Assembly (NCBI RefSeq): GCF_001590795.1
Contig: NZ_JXDL01000001.1
Coordinates: forward strand, 5,434,256-5,498,255
Length of the DNA: 64,000 bases
Source of the DNA: Bradyrhizobium sp. AT1
Lineage (GTDB): Bacteria; Pseudomonadota; Alphaproteobacteria; Rhizobiales; Xanthobacteraceae
Direction of reading: 5' to 3'
Positions 54,250 to 62,678 of this stretch are shown piece by piece. A program made the position numbers and the translations under genes. The notes beneath the pieces are model-generated. The model was not told where the DNA came from. It made no database searches and was given only the letters and a program-made list of their open reading frames with translations. Position 1 is the first letter of the stretch, and each line of letters opens with the position of its first letter.

Positions 54250-54837
54250 TCAGCTGCTGGCGTTGAGCAGCTTCGCCACGGTGCGGTCGATCTCGTCGTA
54301 GCGGCCTTCGCCGGCGTGCTGGAACACGATCTTGCCGGACTGGTCGATGATGTATTGCGCCGGCCAATATTGGTTGCGGTAGGCGTTCCAGGTCTTGGAA
54401 TCATTGTCCTGCGCCACCGGATAGGTGATGCCGTGGCGCTTCAGCGCGGCCTGGACGTTGGAGGCCGAGCGCTCGAACGGGAATTCGGGCGTGTGCACGC
54501 CGACCACGACGAGGCCCTTGTCCCGGTACTTCGCATAGAGCTCGGTGACATGCGGCAGCGTGTTGACGCAGTTGACGCAGCCATAGGTCCAGAAGTCGAC
54601 CAGCACGACCTTGCCGCGGAGGTCGGCCATGCTCAGCGGCTTGGAGTTGAACCAGTTGTTGATGCCGGTGAAGTCGGGCGCCGCCTGCTGGCTCGCGGCG
54701 GCGACGGTGATGGGCGCGGCGGGGGCAGTGAAGACAGGCGTTGCGCGGGACACCTCGTCGCAGACGCCGGGGATGACGGCGCCGGTGACGGCGAAGCCGA
54801 CAAGTGCGGCTGAGACGGCGAGCAGTTTGAAAGCCAT
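54250..54837 (-). CDS. TlpA/DipZ-like periplasmic thioredoxin-family protein
   Basis: 195 residues. N-terminal hydrophobic segment (signal or anchor, about 1-25), then a thioredoxin-like domain with WTYGCVNCVNTLP (CxxC = CVNC) near residue 87. The GCVNC motif and GVHTPEFPFE match the C-terminal part of DipZ/TlpA proteins. Presumed thiol-disulfide oxidoreductase reduced by the adjacent CcdA-like protein. GGAGGA precedes the ATG at 7 bases. The ccdA-like gene ends 31 bases upstream on the same strand. Confidence 0.9.
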   Translation of the reverse strand: MAFKLLAVSAALVGFAVTGAVIPGVCDEVSRATPVFTAPAAPITVAAASQQAAPDFTGINNWFNSKPLSMADLRGKVVLVDFWTYGCVNCVNTLPHVTELYAKYRDKGLVVVGVHTPEFPFERSASNVQAALKRHGITYPVAQDNDSKTWNAYRNQYWPAQYIIDQSGKIVFQHAGEGRYDEIDRTVAKLLNASS

Positions 54838-54868
54838 AGAAGCGTCCTCCGGGTGAAATCTTCGGTGA

Positions 54869-55567
54869 TTACAGGCCGATCTGGCCGGTGGGGTAGAAGC
54901 CGGTGAGCCACGCCACGATCAGCGTGTCGTATTGGAAATAGGCGGCGAGCGCGAAAGCGATCACGACGATGCCAAAGCCCTGTTGCAGGCGCGGCGAGAT
55001 CCGCGAAATGCTGCGCACGCGCGTGGTCGCGGCCTGTCCGCCATAGGCGATCGCCAGCATCGGGATCGCCGCACCAATGGCGTAGGCGAGGAGCAGCGTG
55101 CCGGCCCAGGTCAGGTTGTTCGAGGTCGCAACCAGCGTCAGGATCGAGCCGAGCACCGGGCCGGCGCAGGGCGTCCAGACCAGGCCGAGCGTGGTGCCGA
55201 GGATCAGCCCGCCGAACGCGCCCTCGCGCTGCGTGGCGCCGGAATTGCCGAGATCGAGCCAGCCATTGAGCCGGATCGACAGCCATTCGAACGGCGCCGG
55301 CCACAGCATCAGCAGGCCGAAGCCGAGCAGCAGGATCGCGGCCGCCTCGCGCAGCACGTTCGGATCGAAATCGAACAGCCGCGTGATCGCACCTAACAGC
55401 AGCGCGGTCGCCGAGAACGAGACGACGAAGCCGAGCGCGATCATCGCGGGGCGCAAATGTCCCGCGCGCCCGATCGAGGCGCCAAGCAGGATCGGCAGCA
55501 TCGGCAGCGTGCATGGCGCGGCGATGGTGAGAATGCCGGCGAGGAGAGCGAAGAGCAGTTCGAGCAT
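54869..55567 (-). CDS. CcdA/DsbD-type electron carrier membrane protein
   Basis: 232 residues with six membrane segments. Moves electrons from cytoplasmic thioredoxin to periplasmic thiol proteins. The two redox cysteines are visible in IAAPCTLPMLP (TM1) and LVWTPCAGPVLG (TM4). I preferred ATG 55567, which gives the normal short N-terminus. An in-frame GTG at 55591 is possible, and neither has a strong ribosome site. Together with the TlpA-like partner it resembles a split form of DipZ. Confidence 0.9.
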   Translation of the reverse strand: MLELLFALLAGILTIAAPCTLPMLPILLGASIGRAGHLRPAMIALGFVVSFSATALLLGAITRLFDFDPNVLREAAAILLLGFGLLMLWPAPFEWLSIRLNGWLDLGNSGATQREGAFGGLILGTTLGLVWTPCAGPVLGSILTLVATSNNLTWAGTLLLAYAIGAAIPMLAIAYGGQAATTRVRSISRISPRLQQGFGIVVIAFALAAYFQYDTLIVAWLTGFYPTGQIGL

Positions 55568-55880
55568 CGGGGCACTCGTGAAGGAGGTCACGAGGGCAGT
55601 TCGGATTGGATGCGCGGCACGTTACGCGGCGTCACGCGCTCGTGACGTGCGCTGCTGCAAGTGGAGCGGAGCCCGGGTCCAAATACAAAACGACCCGGAC
55701 GGGGGCATCGTCCGGGTCGCTGGAGGTCTTGGGAGGTTTAACGAAACCGTATGTGAGCTTTATAGGGGGGAAGTTTTTCCGCCTGATGTTGTGCTTTGTT
55801 TCAATTGTTTCGTGGGCGGTAACGCTTCCGTGTCCTGGGATGGGCCCATATCGAGCCCTATCCCTTTGAAATCGTTGACC
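55568..55880. other. Intergenic region after the ECF sigma factor gene
   Basis: Holds the minus-strand terminator at 55681-55719 and about 160 bases of AT-richer sequence between it and the sigma stop, with no supported ORF. A short transcribed leader or small RNA here is possible but not shown. No anti-sigma gene is found. Confidence 0.6.
55681..55719 (-). terminator. Rho-independent terminator, minus strand
   Basis: Perfect 11-base stem (CGACCCGGACG at 55691-55701 pairing with 55709-55719, 7-base loop) followed in the minus-strand direction by TTTTGTATTT. This is a classical intrinsic terminator for transcripts coming from the ECF sigma gene side. Confidence 0.8.
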
Positions 55881-56492
55881 TCAGGCGGCGAAACGCTCGA
55901 CGCCGGCGCCCTTAAGCAATTCGGCCAGCTGCTTGCGGGCGTAGAACATCCGCGTCTTCACGGTGCTCTGGGGAATGCCGATGATCTGCCCGACCTCTTC
56001 CACCGACTTCTCGTGGTAGTAGACGAGGTTGATGATCTCGCGATGCGCGGGCGACAGTTTCTGCACGCAGGCGCGCAGGATGGCACTGGTGTCGCTGCGG
56101 TCGAGCGAGGTCTCCGGCGTGTCGGCACCGTCGGGAATCTGGCGCACGTCTTCCTGGTCGATGTCCTCGAAGCGGCGCTGGCGCATCGCGGTCAGCGCCT
56201 TGAAACGGGCGATCGAAAGCAGCCACGTCGAGACCTGCGAGCGGCCCTGAAACTGGCCGGCGGTCCGCCACACGTCCAGGAACACCTGGCTGACCAGATC
56301 TTCCGCCGCGGTGGCGTCACGCACGATACGCAGGATGAAGCGGTACACCCGCACATTGTGCCGGCAATAAAGAATATGCATCGACGTCCGGTTGCCGCCG
56401 GCAATGCTTTCGAGAAGCATGTCGTCCGAAGTCGCCTGAGCGGCAATGATGCTCTGGCTGGCCTGGGCGTTGATGGCGATGACGTTCCGCAT
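55881..56492 (-). CDS. ECF-type RNA polymerase sigma factor
   Basis: 203 residues. Sigma-2 region LYCRHNVRVYRFILRIVRDATAAEDLVSQVFLDVW (about 42-76), linker FQGRSQVSTWLLSIARFKAL, and sigma-4 region with LSPAHREIINLVYYHEKSVEEVGQIIGIPQSTVKTRMFYARK (helix-turn-helix). The N-terminal extension of about 25 residues before region 2 is unusual in length. GGGAG lies 8 bases before the ATG. No anti-sigma gene is adjacent on either side, so control must be elsewhere or by another mechanism. Confidence 0.93.
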   Translation of the reverse strand: MRNVIAINAQASQSIIAAQATSDDMLLESIAGGNRTSMHILYCRHNVRVYRFILRIVRDATAAEDLVSQVFLDVWRTAGQFQGRSQVSTWLLSIARFKALTAMRQRRFEDIDQEDVRQIPDGADTPETSLDRSDTSAILRACVQKLSPAHREIINLVYYHEKSVEEVGQIIGIPQSTVKTRMFYARKQLAELLKGAGVERFAA

Positions 56493-56919
56493 TGACTTGG
56501 CTCCCCGTAGCGCCGCAACCGAGCGGCGTTTCCTTGGACCAAAGTGTTAATGAGCCAACGTTTCGGGACGTCTGCACGAAAAGCGGAAAATGGTTTCGTG
56601 CGCCGCCAAATTGTTTCGTCGAAGGGGGCGCGACGAAACATTCGGAGCAAAAAGTCGTGGAATTTCAATGTACGGAAAATACGGGGTGGGGGTTTGGAGG
56701 CGGGCAGGGGCGCCACGGAACGTATTCGGGGGGATTGCGTTCGGTCGCGCTGTACCCACCGATGTCGTTCCAGATGGCGCTCCGCGAACCTACACCGGCT
56801 TGCTCTTGTAGCCCGGATGCAGCGCAGCGAAATCCGGGACAATTCGATCCGCGTATACAGCGCCCCGGATTGCGCTGCGCTCCATCCGGGCTACGGCACC
56901 GCGCTCCGCCGCCCGCCCT
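56493..56919. other. Intergenic region upstream of the sigma factor, with a hairpin and a repeat
   Basis: No supported gene. Contains a perfect 10-base-stem hairpin (TGTTTCGTCG at 56612-56621, CGACGAAACA at 56631-56640) in a stretch with several GTTTCG-like words, and the palindromic repeat at 56808-56895. GTTTCG also occurs in the intergenic DNA on the other side of the sigma gene. Any regulatory role is a guess. Confidence 0.5.
56808..56895. repeat. Palindromic intergenic repeat, family C-like copy 4
   Basis: Ends GTAGCCCGGATGCAGCGCAG and CTGCGCTCCATCCGGGCTAC pair, and inner ATCCGGG/CCCGGAT units form hairpins. It lies at the 3' end of the response-regulator gene, 25 bases after its stop. 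Confidence 0.8.
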
Positions 56920-57657
56920 CTACGCCTTCTCGCCCTGCGGCGAGAACAGATAGCCGCCGCCGCGGATAGTGCGGATCACGGCCGGCTTGGCCGGGTCGGG
57001 CTCGATCTTGCGGCGGATGCGCATGATGCGCAGGTCCACGGCGCGGTCGAAGGCTTCGGCGTCGCGCGCATTGGCCAATTCCAGCAGGCGCTCGCGCGAC
57101 AGCACGCGCTTCGGATTGGCCGCGAACACTTTCAACAGCCCGAACTCGGACGCGGTCAGCGGATGCTCGTTGCCCTCGTCGTCGCGCAAGGCCTGGGCTT
57201 CGAGGTCGAGCCATTTGGTGCCGAACCGCACCAGCTGGTCCTTGTCGGATTTCGCCGCCGCGGCTTCCGGCGCTGCTGCCTTGGCCGGCACGCTCCGCCG
57301 CAGCACCGAGCGGATGCGCGCCATCAATTCGCGCAGCTCGCAGGGCTTTGCCACGTAATCGTCGGCGCCGAGCTCGAGGCCGACGACGCGATCGATCGGG
57401 CTCGCGGTCGCCGTCAGCATGATGACGGGCACGTTGATGCGGCTCTTGAGGTCGCGGATGATCGAGAGACCATCCTCCTCGGGCATGTTGAGATCGAGCA
57501 CGACGAGGTCGGGCATGCTGCCGTCGATCGCGGCACGCAGCGACTTGCCGCCATCGCACAGCGTCACGGTGAAGCCGTGCATCTTGAGATAATCGCCGAC
57601 CATCTCCCGGGCCGGGGCTTCGTCGTCGACGATCATGATGTGCTGGCTTTGGGTCAT
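56920..57657 (-). CDS. OmpR/PhoB-family response regulator
   Basis: 245 residues. Receiver domain (1-120) with IVDDE (acidic pocket at residues 11-13), phospho-acceptor aspartate at about 55 (VVLDLNMPEEDG), and lysine in YVAKPCELREL. A 25-residue alanine-rich linker, then a winged-helix DNA-binding domain with the OmpR-type ASEFGLLKVFAANPKRVLSR and VDLRIMRIRRKIE ending in IRGGGYLF. Last gene of the four-gene signalling operon, 10 bases after the upstream kinase gene. Likely output of the system. Confidence 0.95.
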   Translation of the reverse strand: MTQSQHIMIVDDEAPAREMVGDYLKMHGFTVTLCDGGKSLRAAIDGSMPDLVVLDLNMPEEDGLSIIRDLKSRINVPVIMLTATASPIDRVVGLELGADDYVAKPCELRELMARIRSVLRRSVPAKAAAPEAAAAKSDKDQLVRFGTKWLDLEAQALRDDEGNEHPLTASEFGLLKVFAANPKRVLSRERLLELANARDAEAFDRAVDLRIMRIRRKIEPDPAKPAVIRTIRGGGYLFSPQGEKA

Positions 57658-57667
57658 GGTCTCTCAG

Positions 57668-59413
57668 TCACGGCATTTCGGTCGCGGGGAGGGTGATGGT
57701 GAAGGTCGAGCCCTTGCCGGGCCCCTCGCTGTCGGCGGTCACCTCGCCGCCATGCATGTCGACGATGCGCTTGACGATCGACAGTCCGAGCCCGGTCGAG
57801 CTCTCGCCGGCGGTCGGCTTGGCCGACAGCCGCTGGAAGCGGCCGAACAGGCGGCCGAGATCCTCCGGTGACAGGCCGGCGCCCTCGTCGCTGACGCGGA
57901 CGATGGTGTCGCCGCCCTCGTGGCTGACGGCGACGCCGATCTTGCCGCCGATCGGCGAATATTTGATGGCGTTGCTGATGAGGTTGTCGATCGCCTCGCG
58001 GATGCGGTCGGTGTCGCACATGGTGACGATGTTGGCTGGTGCGGTGACGCTGATCGCCTGCTGCTTGTTGACGGCGAGCGGCTGGTTGGCCTCGGCGACC
58101 TCCTTGACCAAAGCGGCGACGTCGACCGGCTCGCGGCGGATGGTGATGTCGAAGGCATCGGCCATCGCGTCCGAGATCAGATGGTCGACCATCGTGGTCA
58201 GCCGCTTGGTGGCGTCGCGGATGTGGTCGACCTGGGCCACTACGCCGCTTTCCGAGGCGCCGGTCGAGATCAATTCCTTCAGCATCTCGGTGCGGCCGAG
58301 GATGACGCCGAGCGGGTTCTTCAGATCGTGCGCGACGGTGCCGAGGATCTCGTTCTTGAAGCCGTTGGCGCGCTGCAGCCGCAGCCATTGCGCGGAGAGG
58401 CGGCGGTTGGCCTGCATCAGCGCGCGGGTGCGCTGGGCGACGCGGTCCTCCAGCTGGGTGTTGGCGTCCTGCAGCTGCTGGTAGAGGATGACGTTGTCGA
58501 AGGCGATCGAGAGCCTGGAGGAGAAGATCTCGACCAGCGAGCGGTCGGTCTCCGACAGCTCGCGCTCGGCCTGCAGCAGCACCACGACCTCGCGGCCTGA
58601 GCCGGTGCGCAAGTAAATCACGCTGCGGTGGTCGGCGAATTCGTTCTTGCGGCCCTGGAAGGCCGCTTCCACCATCGCGCGCAAATCGGGGTCGAGCGCC
58701 TTGGACGACGTCGTGCCGATGAAGCGGCTGTAACAGCCGCTGCCGGCGAGCACCGAGAGCTCGGGGTCGATGCCGCCATTGTCGCGCAGCACCAGTATGC
58801 CGGCGCAGTCGACATTGAGCAGCGAGGCGAGCTGGGTCAGCACGCCCTCGGCGAGCCGCTGCATCGACTTGAAGTCGTACAGCGTCGAGGCCGCGTCGAT
58901 GATGATCTCGAGCCCGCGCCTTGTCTGCACCATGCGCTCGAGCTGCTGATAGGAGCGCAGCGCTGCGGTCAGCGATGTGAACAGCTTGTCGGCGGTGAGC
59001 TCGGTCTTGGCCTTGTAGTCGTTGATGTCGTACTGCACGATCACGCGCCGCTCCGGCGCCTGGCCGGGCTGGCCGGTGCGCAGGATGATGCGGACCGTCT
59101 CGTTCTTGATCTCGTTGCGGATGAACTCGACCAGCTCGAGGCCGGCGACGTCGGTCTCCATGATGACGTCGAGCAGCACGGCGGCGATGTCGCCGTGCTC
59201 GGCCATCAGCTTGCGGCCTTCCGCCGCGGAATAGGCCGACAGGATCTCCAGGCTCTGGCCGTTCAGGCTGTAATCCGAGAGCGCGAAACGCGTGCCGTCA
59301 TGCACCGCCGGATCGTCGTCGATGACGGCGATCTTCCATTTTCGGGCGTTGCTATCCTCCGACGCGGTACCGGTATCGTCGATCAGGTGGAGGACATCGT
59401 CCTGTTCGGCCAT
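57668..59413 (-). CDS. Soluble receiver-DUF3369-histidine kinase hybrid
   Basis: 581 residues, no membrane segment. Receiver domain (about 25-150) with IDDDPAVHDG and phospho-acceptor D82 in VLLDVIMETD, DUF3369/GAF-like region (about 160-330) with MVQTRRGLEIIIDAAST, coiled-coil (about 310-345), then a HisKA domain with H362 (GTVAHDLKNPLGVI) and an HATPase domain with NLISNAIKYSP, DEGAGL and STGLGLSIVKRI. It has no HPt of its own. Overlaps the upstream membrane kinase by 31 bases and is followed by a response regulator. Its receiver may be controlled by the membrane kinase (inference). Confidence 0.93.
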   Translation of the reverse strand: MAEQDDVLHLIDDTGTASEDSNARKWKIAVIDDDPAVHDGTRFALSDYSLNGQSLEILSAYSAAEGRKLMAEHGDIAAVLLDVIMETDVAGLELVEFIRNEIKNETVRIILRTGQPGQAPERRVIVQYDINDYKAKTELTADKLFTSLTAALRSYQQLERMVQTRRGLEIIIDAASTLYDFKSMQRLAEGVLTQLASLLNVDCAGILVLRDNGGIDPELSVLAGSGCYSRFIGTTSSKALDPDLRAMVEAAFQGRKNEFADHRSVIYLRTGSGREVVVLLQAERELSETDRSLVEIFSSRLSIAFDNVILYQQLQDANTQLEDRVAQRTRALMQANRRLSAQWLRLQRANGFKNEILGTVAHDLKNPLGVILGRTEMLKELISTGASESGVVAQVDHIRDATKRLTTMVDHLISDAMADAFDITIRREPVDVAALVKEVAEANQPLAVNKQQAISVTAPANIVTMCDTDRIREAIDNLISNAIKYSPIGGKIGVAVSHEGGDTIVRVSDEGAGLSPEDLGRLFGRFQRLSAKPTAGESSTGLGLSIVKRIVDMHGGEVTADSEGPGKGSTFTITLPATEMP

Positions 59414-61461
59414 TGAGAAGTCCCGTCACTTTCTGTGCTCTGCGCGCCGCCCTTGGCGACCCGGGGCATGATAATGCGAAAAGTGGTGCCTTGTCCCAGC
59501 TTGGATTCCAGCATCATGCGACCGCCGAGCTGCTGGGTGACGAGGTTATAGACGATATGCAGGCCAAGTCCCGTGCCGCCTTCATTGCGCCGGGTGGTAA
59601 AGAAAGGGTCAAAGGCCTGCCGCTGCACGTCCGGGGTCATGCCGGCCCCGTCGTCGGTGAAGATGAGCTCGATGTCCTCGGTCCCGCGCGGCCGCGCCGA
59701 GATCGTGATGGTGCCGGCGCGCCCGTCGGCGAAGGCGTGGTTGGCGGCGTTGAGGAACAGGTTGGTCAGGATCTGGCCGTAGGAGCCGGGATAGCCATCG
59801 AGCAGCAGGCCCTCGGGCACGTCGACCCCGAGCGTGATCGGCGAGCGCTTCAAGACCGGCCTGAGGCTGGCGATGATCTGGTCGGTGGCCTCGCTGAGCG
59901 AGAATTGCCGCCGCTCGGCATGGGAGCGGTCGACCGCGACCTGCTTGAACGACTGGATCAGCTCGCCGGCGCGCTGGAGATTGGCGACGAGCTGCTGCGA
60001 GGCATCGCGCGAGGACTGCACGAATTCCTCCAGCTGCGAGCGGCGCAGGCCGCCCTCGCCCCTGAGCTGGGCCTCGAAGATCTCGGTGCGCCGGGCAAAG
60101 CTCGAGGCGACCGTCAGGCTGATGCCGATGGGATTGTTGACTTCGTGCGCGACGCCGGCCACGAGGCCGCCGAGCGCCGCCAGCCGCTCGGCGTCGATCA
60201 GGTTCTGCTGCGCGGCGTTGAGCTCCAGCAGCGCGCTTTCGGCTTTCTCCTTCGATGCGCGCAGCTCGTCCTCGGTCTCGCGCTTGGCGATCGCGTTCTC
60301 GCGGAACACCTCCACCGCGCGCGCCATGGCCCCGACCTCGTCGCGGGCCTTGGTGCCCTGCACCTCGCGGTCGAGGTCGCCGAGCGTGATCGCGCGCATC
60401 GCGGTCATGATCTGCTGCAACGGCAGCCGCACCGACAGCGCGATCAGCACGCCGGCGGTGAGGATGATGCCGAGGAAGATCACCGCGATCGACAGCACCC
60501 GCCTGGAAATGGCGGCCAGCGTGCGGTCGAAGGTCTCCTGCGCCTTCTGCTCGCGCTGGCGCATCTTGGTGGAGAGGTCGTCGATGGCGCCGATCGCCTC
60601 GGCCTGGCTGGCGTCGATGGTGTTGCGGAGCAGCTCGGTGCGGCTCGCAAGCTGCTCGGAGAGCTTTGCGAAGCCCTCGCGCAGCGCGGCGGTGCGGGCC
60701 CCTAGCCGCCGCAAGGCCATCTTCTGCAAATCATTGTCGGCGAGATCGATCATCACGGGGATGGTCTTCTCGATCGTCTCGGTGTTGCGCCGCGCGTCGT
60801 CGGCCGCGCCCGACGACTGCGACAGATAATAGGAATTGGCCGCCACCAGCATCGCGGTGAAGGCCTCGCGGGATTTTCCGAGCGAGGGCCAGATCAGCGC
60901 GTCGCGATGGCCGGTGGCGCCTTCGATGATGGAATAGAGCCCGGCCATGTCCCTGGCTGGGCCCTGAACCTGCTCCTCATAGGTCGTCGCGATGGTGGCC
61001 TGCACGCTGCGCAGCTCGCCGAAGCCGTTGAGGAAGCGGTCGGTGGTGCGCTCCAGCTCCTCGACCGAGCCCGACAGCATCGGGTCCTTGGCGGCGCGGT
61101 TCGCCAGCGTGCCCAGCACCGCCTCGCGCAGCAGGAGAATCTCGGCGAACAGGTCCGGGCTCGGCTGGTTGATGTAGCGGTGGATCAGATTGTGCAGCCG
61201 TCCGGTCTCGCTTTCGAGCAGCGCCAGGATCCGGTCGGATTCGCGCACCTGGCGCACGTCGTCCCAGGCCGAGCCCAGCACCTGCGCGCCATTCCAGATC
61301 ATCGCCACCAGCACCACTACGACGGCGGAGTTCAGCGCCGCGATCGACAGGATGCGCCAGCGGATCGGCACCGCCCGCAGCACGCCGACGACACGCGCGC
61401 GCAGCCGCCCGATCGGGCCGGCCGGCCTGTCCGCGTGCTCGTGATGTCCAAGTGCAGCCAA
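59383..61461 (-). CDS. Membrane sensor histidine kinase with large periplasmic helical domain
   Basis: 692 residues. TM1 about 34-60, a ~260-residue mainly helical periplasmic domain, TM2 about 320-343, HAMP (about 344-396), coiled-coil with LNAAQQNLIDAERLAALGG, HisKA with H439 (GVAHEVNNPIGI), and an HATPase with NLFLNAANHAF, DDGAGM and GTGLGLHIVYNLV. The histidine-kinase half resembles the NtrB/DctB branch. TTG start with GGTGGAG upstream in the end of the binding-protein gene. The gap between the two genes is 6 bases. The periplasmic domain is the likely docking site for the upstream binding protein (inference). Confidence 0.92.
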   Translation of the reverse strand: MAALGHHEHADRPAGPIGRLRARVVGVLRAVPIRWRILSIAALNSAVVVVLVAMIWNGAQVLGSAWDDVRQVRESDRILALLESETGRLHNLIHRYINQPSPDLFAEILLLREAVLGTLANRAAKDPMLSGSVEELERTTDRFLNGFGELRSVQATIATTYEEQVQGPARDMAGLYSIIEGATGHRDALIWPSLGKSREAFTAMLVAANSYYLSQSSGAADDARRNTETIEKTIPVMIDLADNDLQKMALRRLGARTAALREGFAKLSEQLASRTELLRNTIDASQAEAIGAIDDLSTKMRQREQKAQETFDRTLAAISRRVLSIAVIFLGIILTAGVLIALSVRLPLQQIMTAMRAITLGDLDREVQGTKARDEVGAMARAVEVFRENAIAKRETEDELRASKEKAESALLELNAAQQNLIDAERLAALGGLVAGVAHEVNNPIGISLTVASSFARRTEIFEAQLRGEGGLRRSQLEEFVQSSRDASQQLVANLQRAGELIQSFKQVAVDRSHAERRQFSLSEATDQIIASLRPVLKRSPITLGVDVPEGLLLDGYPGSYGQILTNLFLNAANHAFADGRAGTITISARPRGTEDIELIFTDDGAGMTPDVQRQAFDPFFTTRRNEGGTGLGLHIVYNLVTQQLGGRMMLESKLGQGTTFRIIMPRVAKGGAQSTESDGTSQWPNRTMSST

Positions 61462-61467
61462 ACGGGC

Positions 61468-62478
61468 TCACTCCACCTTGCGAATACGTTCGATCAGCGC
61501 GGCCCCGGCGGGATCGCGCCCGGCCTTGGCGTAGATCGCCGCCATCGCGTCCTCGAACGGCTTGCGGTCGATGTCCCTGACGATGGTGACGCCGGCTTCC
61601 TGCGCCTTGCGCTGCGACTGCTCCTCAAGGTCGCGCCATTTCTCGCGCATGAACCGGCTGGAGCGCTGCGCGGCCTCCCGGAAGATGGTCTGGTCGTCCG
61701 GCGACAGGCTCTGCCAGGCCTTCAGCGAGATCACCAGCACCTCGGGGCTCATCGTGTGCTCTGTGAGCGTGTAATAGCCGGCATGCTTGTAATGGTCCGT
61801 GGTCACGAAGGATGGCCAGTTGTTTTCGGCGCCGTCGATCAGATGGTTGGCGAGCCCGGTGAGCACTTGCCCGTAAGGAAGCTCGACCGGCTCGGCGCCG
61901 AGCGCGCGCATCATCTGGCTCATCAACTCCGACTGCTGCACCCGGATCCGCAGTCCCCTGAGGTCCGCGATAGTCCGTACCGGTCGCACCCCATTGTAGA
62001 TCGACCGCGCGCCGGAATCGTAGAAGGCGAGCCCGACGAAGCCGTAGGGCTCGAAGCTGCCGAGGATCTCGCTGCCAACAGGGCCGTCCAGCACCTTCTG
62101 CATGTGCTCGATGGACCGGAACAGGAACGGCATCGCGAGCACGTTCATCGCCGGAACGAAATTGCCGATCAGGGCCACGTTGGTCCGGTTGAGGTCGATC
62201 GCGCCGGCCCGGGTCTGCTCGATGGTCTCCTTTTCCTCGCCGAGCTGGCGGGAGTGGAACACCTTGATCTCGTGGCGGCCGCCGCTGCGCTCGGCGATCA
62301 GGGCGCCCATGTAGCGCAGCGCCTGGACGGTCGGGTAATCCTCGGCCTGGGTGTCGGCGGCGCGAAATTCGCGCGCAACGGCGCCCGTCGCGCGCATGCC
62401 TATCGAGAATGCGGCGAGCAGAAGCGCGACGAAGATCACCCCGGTCCGCGAGAGTTCGGCACGGTTCAACACTGGCAC
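61468..62478 (-). CDS. TRAP-type (DctP-family) substrate-binding protein
   Basis: 336 residues. Periplasmic dicarboxylate-type TRAP receptor with a signal segment (about 10-33), HEIKVFHSRQLGEEKETIEQTRAG near residue 70, the ligand-binding arginine region ADLRGLRIRVQQSELM near 165, and PYGQVLTGLANHLIDGAENNWPSF. I preferred the GTG at 62478 because GAGGGG lies 6 bases upstream. A TTG two codons earlier would abut it. No DctQ/DctM transporter genes are nearby. It is the first gene of an operon with two kinases and a regulator, so a sensing role is more likely than transport. Confidence 0.9.
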   Translation of the reverse strand: MPVLNRAELSRTGVIFVALLLAAFSIGMRATGAVAREFRAADTQAEDYPTVQALRYMGALIAERSGGRHEIKVFHSRQLGEEKETIEQTRAGAIDLNRTNVALIGNFVPAMNVLAMPFLFRSIEHMQKVLDGPVGSEILGSFEPYGFVGLAFYDSGARSIYNGVRPVRTIADLRGLRIRVQQSELMSQMMRALGAEPVELPYGQVLTGLANHLIDGAENNWPSFVTTDHYKHAGYYTLTEHTMSPEVLVISLKAWQSLSPDDQTIFREAAQRSSRFMREKWRDLEEQSQRKAQEAGVTIVRDIDRKPFEDAMAAIYAKAGRDPAGAALIERIRKVE

Positions 62479-62678
62479 ACTCAACCCCTCAGTGCTGGAG
62501 TCTATGGCGAAGGCAAAAGGTTCAATGCAATCTAGCAGATGGTAAAGGGAAGGCCATCCCGCTTCGGTCCTCGGAGTGATTGTGCGGCGCGGCTGTCCTT
62601 CATTCCCGGTTGAAACCGGATATGCCGCGCCTTAAGCAGGAGCGGTTGCCGCTCGCCGCTCCAGATGGAAGAGCCATC

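Noticed and set aside
55606..55869. 87-residue plus-strand ORF between ccdA-like and sigma genes
   Set aside because: It runs through a clear minus-strand terminator, has no ribosome site and shows no protein-like pattern.
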